This document shows, one piece after another, positions 63,920 to 64,000 of a stretch of 64,000 nt of DNA; the first letter of the stretch is position 1; the number at the start of each line of letters is the position of its first letter. Under the pieces are notes generated by a model, which worked only from the letters and a program-made list of their open reading frames with translations, searched no databases and was not told where the DNA came from. This DNA is from Thermosulfurimonas sp. F29 (GTDB lineage: Bacteria > Desulfobacterota > Thermodesulfobacteria > Thermodesulfobacteriales > Thermodesulfobacteriaceae), in the NCBI RefSeq assembly GCF_019688735.1, contig NZ_JAIFYA010000002.1:186001-250000 (forward strand), read 5' to 3'. The position numbers and the translations under genes were made by a program.

Positions 63920-64000
63920 GTCGCGTTCTTTCGTGAAGGGCCTTGAGAACCACGGCTCCGGCTTCTTCCAGTTCGGCCCGGATTCTGGCCAGGCGTCCTT
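63912..64000 (-). CDS. exbB: C-terminal end of ExbB/TolQ-like proton channel (partial)
   Basis: The minus strand is open from the right edge to a stop at 63912 and encodes LARIRAELEEAGAVVLKALH and a short basic tail. Only about 28 residues are visible. Identity is inferred from position before exbD and the helical C-terminus. Confidence 0.55.
   Translation of the reverse strand, partial: GRLARIRAELEEAGAVVLKALHERTRHA

Overview
The window comes from a GC-rich, probably thermophilic, strictly anaerobic Gram-negative bacterium. A bifunctional fructose-1,6-bisphosphate aldolase/phosphatase, NifI-type nitrogenase control, an octaheme cytochrome c, a complex I locus without the NADH module and the general gene content fit Thermodesulfobacteriota (Thermosulfurimonas/Thermodesulfatator-like). 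That placement is inference from protein style, not a phylogeny.

Layout. 1-8.7 kb (minus strand): a truncated M1-type metallopeptidase, cobyrinate a,c-diamide synthase, and a type IV pilus tip operon (small exported protein, PilY1, FimT/GspH, PilV, PilW, PilX). 8.7-13.2 kb: an accessory island with a PD-(D/E)XK gene remnant, two coiled-coil repeat proteins with a DUF3782-like tail, a ribbon-helix-helix/PIN toxin-antitoxin cassette between 50-bp direct repeats, and a two-component system. 13.2-14.8 kb: purQ and tatC. 14.8-25.7 kb (minus): flagellar basal-body/export operon flgB-flgC-fliE-F-G-H-I-J-motE, behind a sigma-54 activator with a degenerate receiver, a TPR protein and a second sigma-54 activator. 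26-35.3 kb: galE, a stand-alone FlhB C-domain, HEPN/MNT pairs around the fructose-bisphosphatase gene, then cysS-cvpA-mazG-znuC-znuB-tatD-maf.

35.3-37.7 kb is a cassette between 73-bp direct repeats. It holds a selC-shaped tRNA with a cysteine (GCA) anticodon behind its own TATAAT promoter, followed by a 2-hydroxyacyl-CoA-dehydratase-like iron-sulfur protein and its ATP-dependent activator (candidate double-cubane cluster protein and reductase). 37.7-50.1 kb is a nitrogen block: outer-membrane protein, glnK, amt, then nifH-nifI1-nifI2-nifB-nifD-nifK-nifE on the minus strand, and divergent nifV-nifA. Sigma-54 -24/-12 sites precede nifH, nifV and amt, and NifA is the likely activator.

The most striking observation is that nifD is interrupted in frame by one UGA at codon 46, exactly where NifD carries the first P-cluster cysteine (alpha-Cys62 in Azotobacter numbering). 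A hairpin with the geometry of a bacterial SECIS element starts a few bases after the UGA. The nitrogenase alpha subunit may therefore be a selenoprotein, or at least a UGA-recoded protein, and an unusual selC-like tRNA lies about 9 kb away.

50.1-64 kb: an octaheme cytochrome c divergent from scpA with an FNR-type palindrome between them, a polyferredoxin, nuoABCDHIJKLMN without nuoEFG, and the start of a TonB-ExbD-ExbB set running off the right edge.
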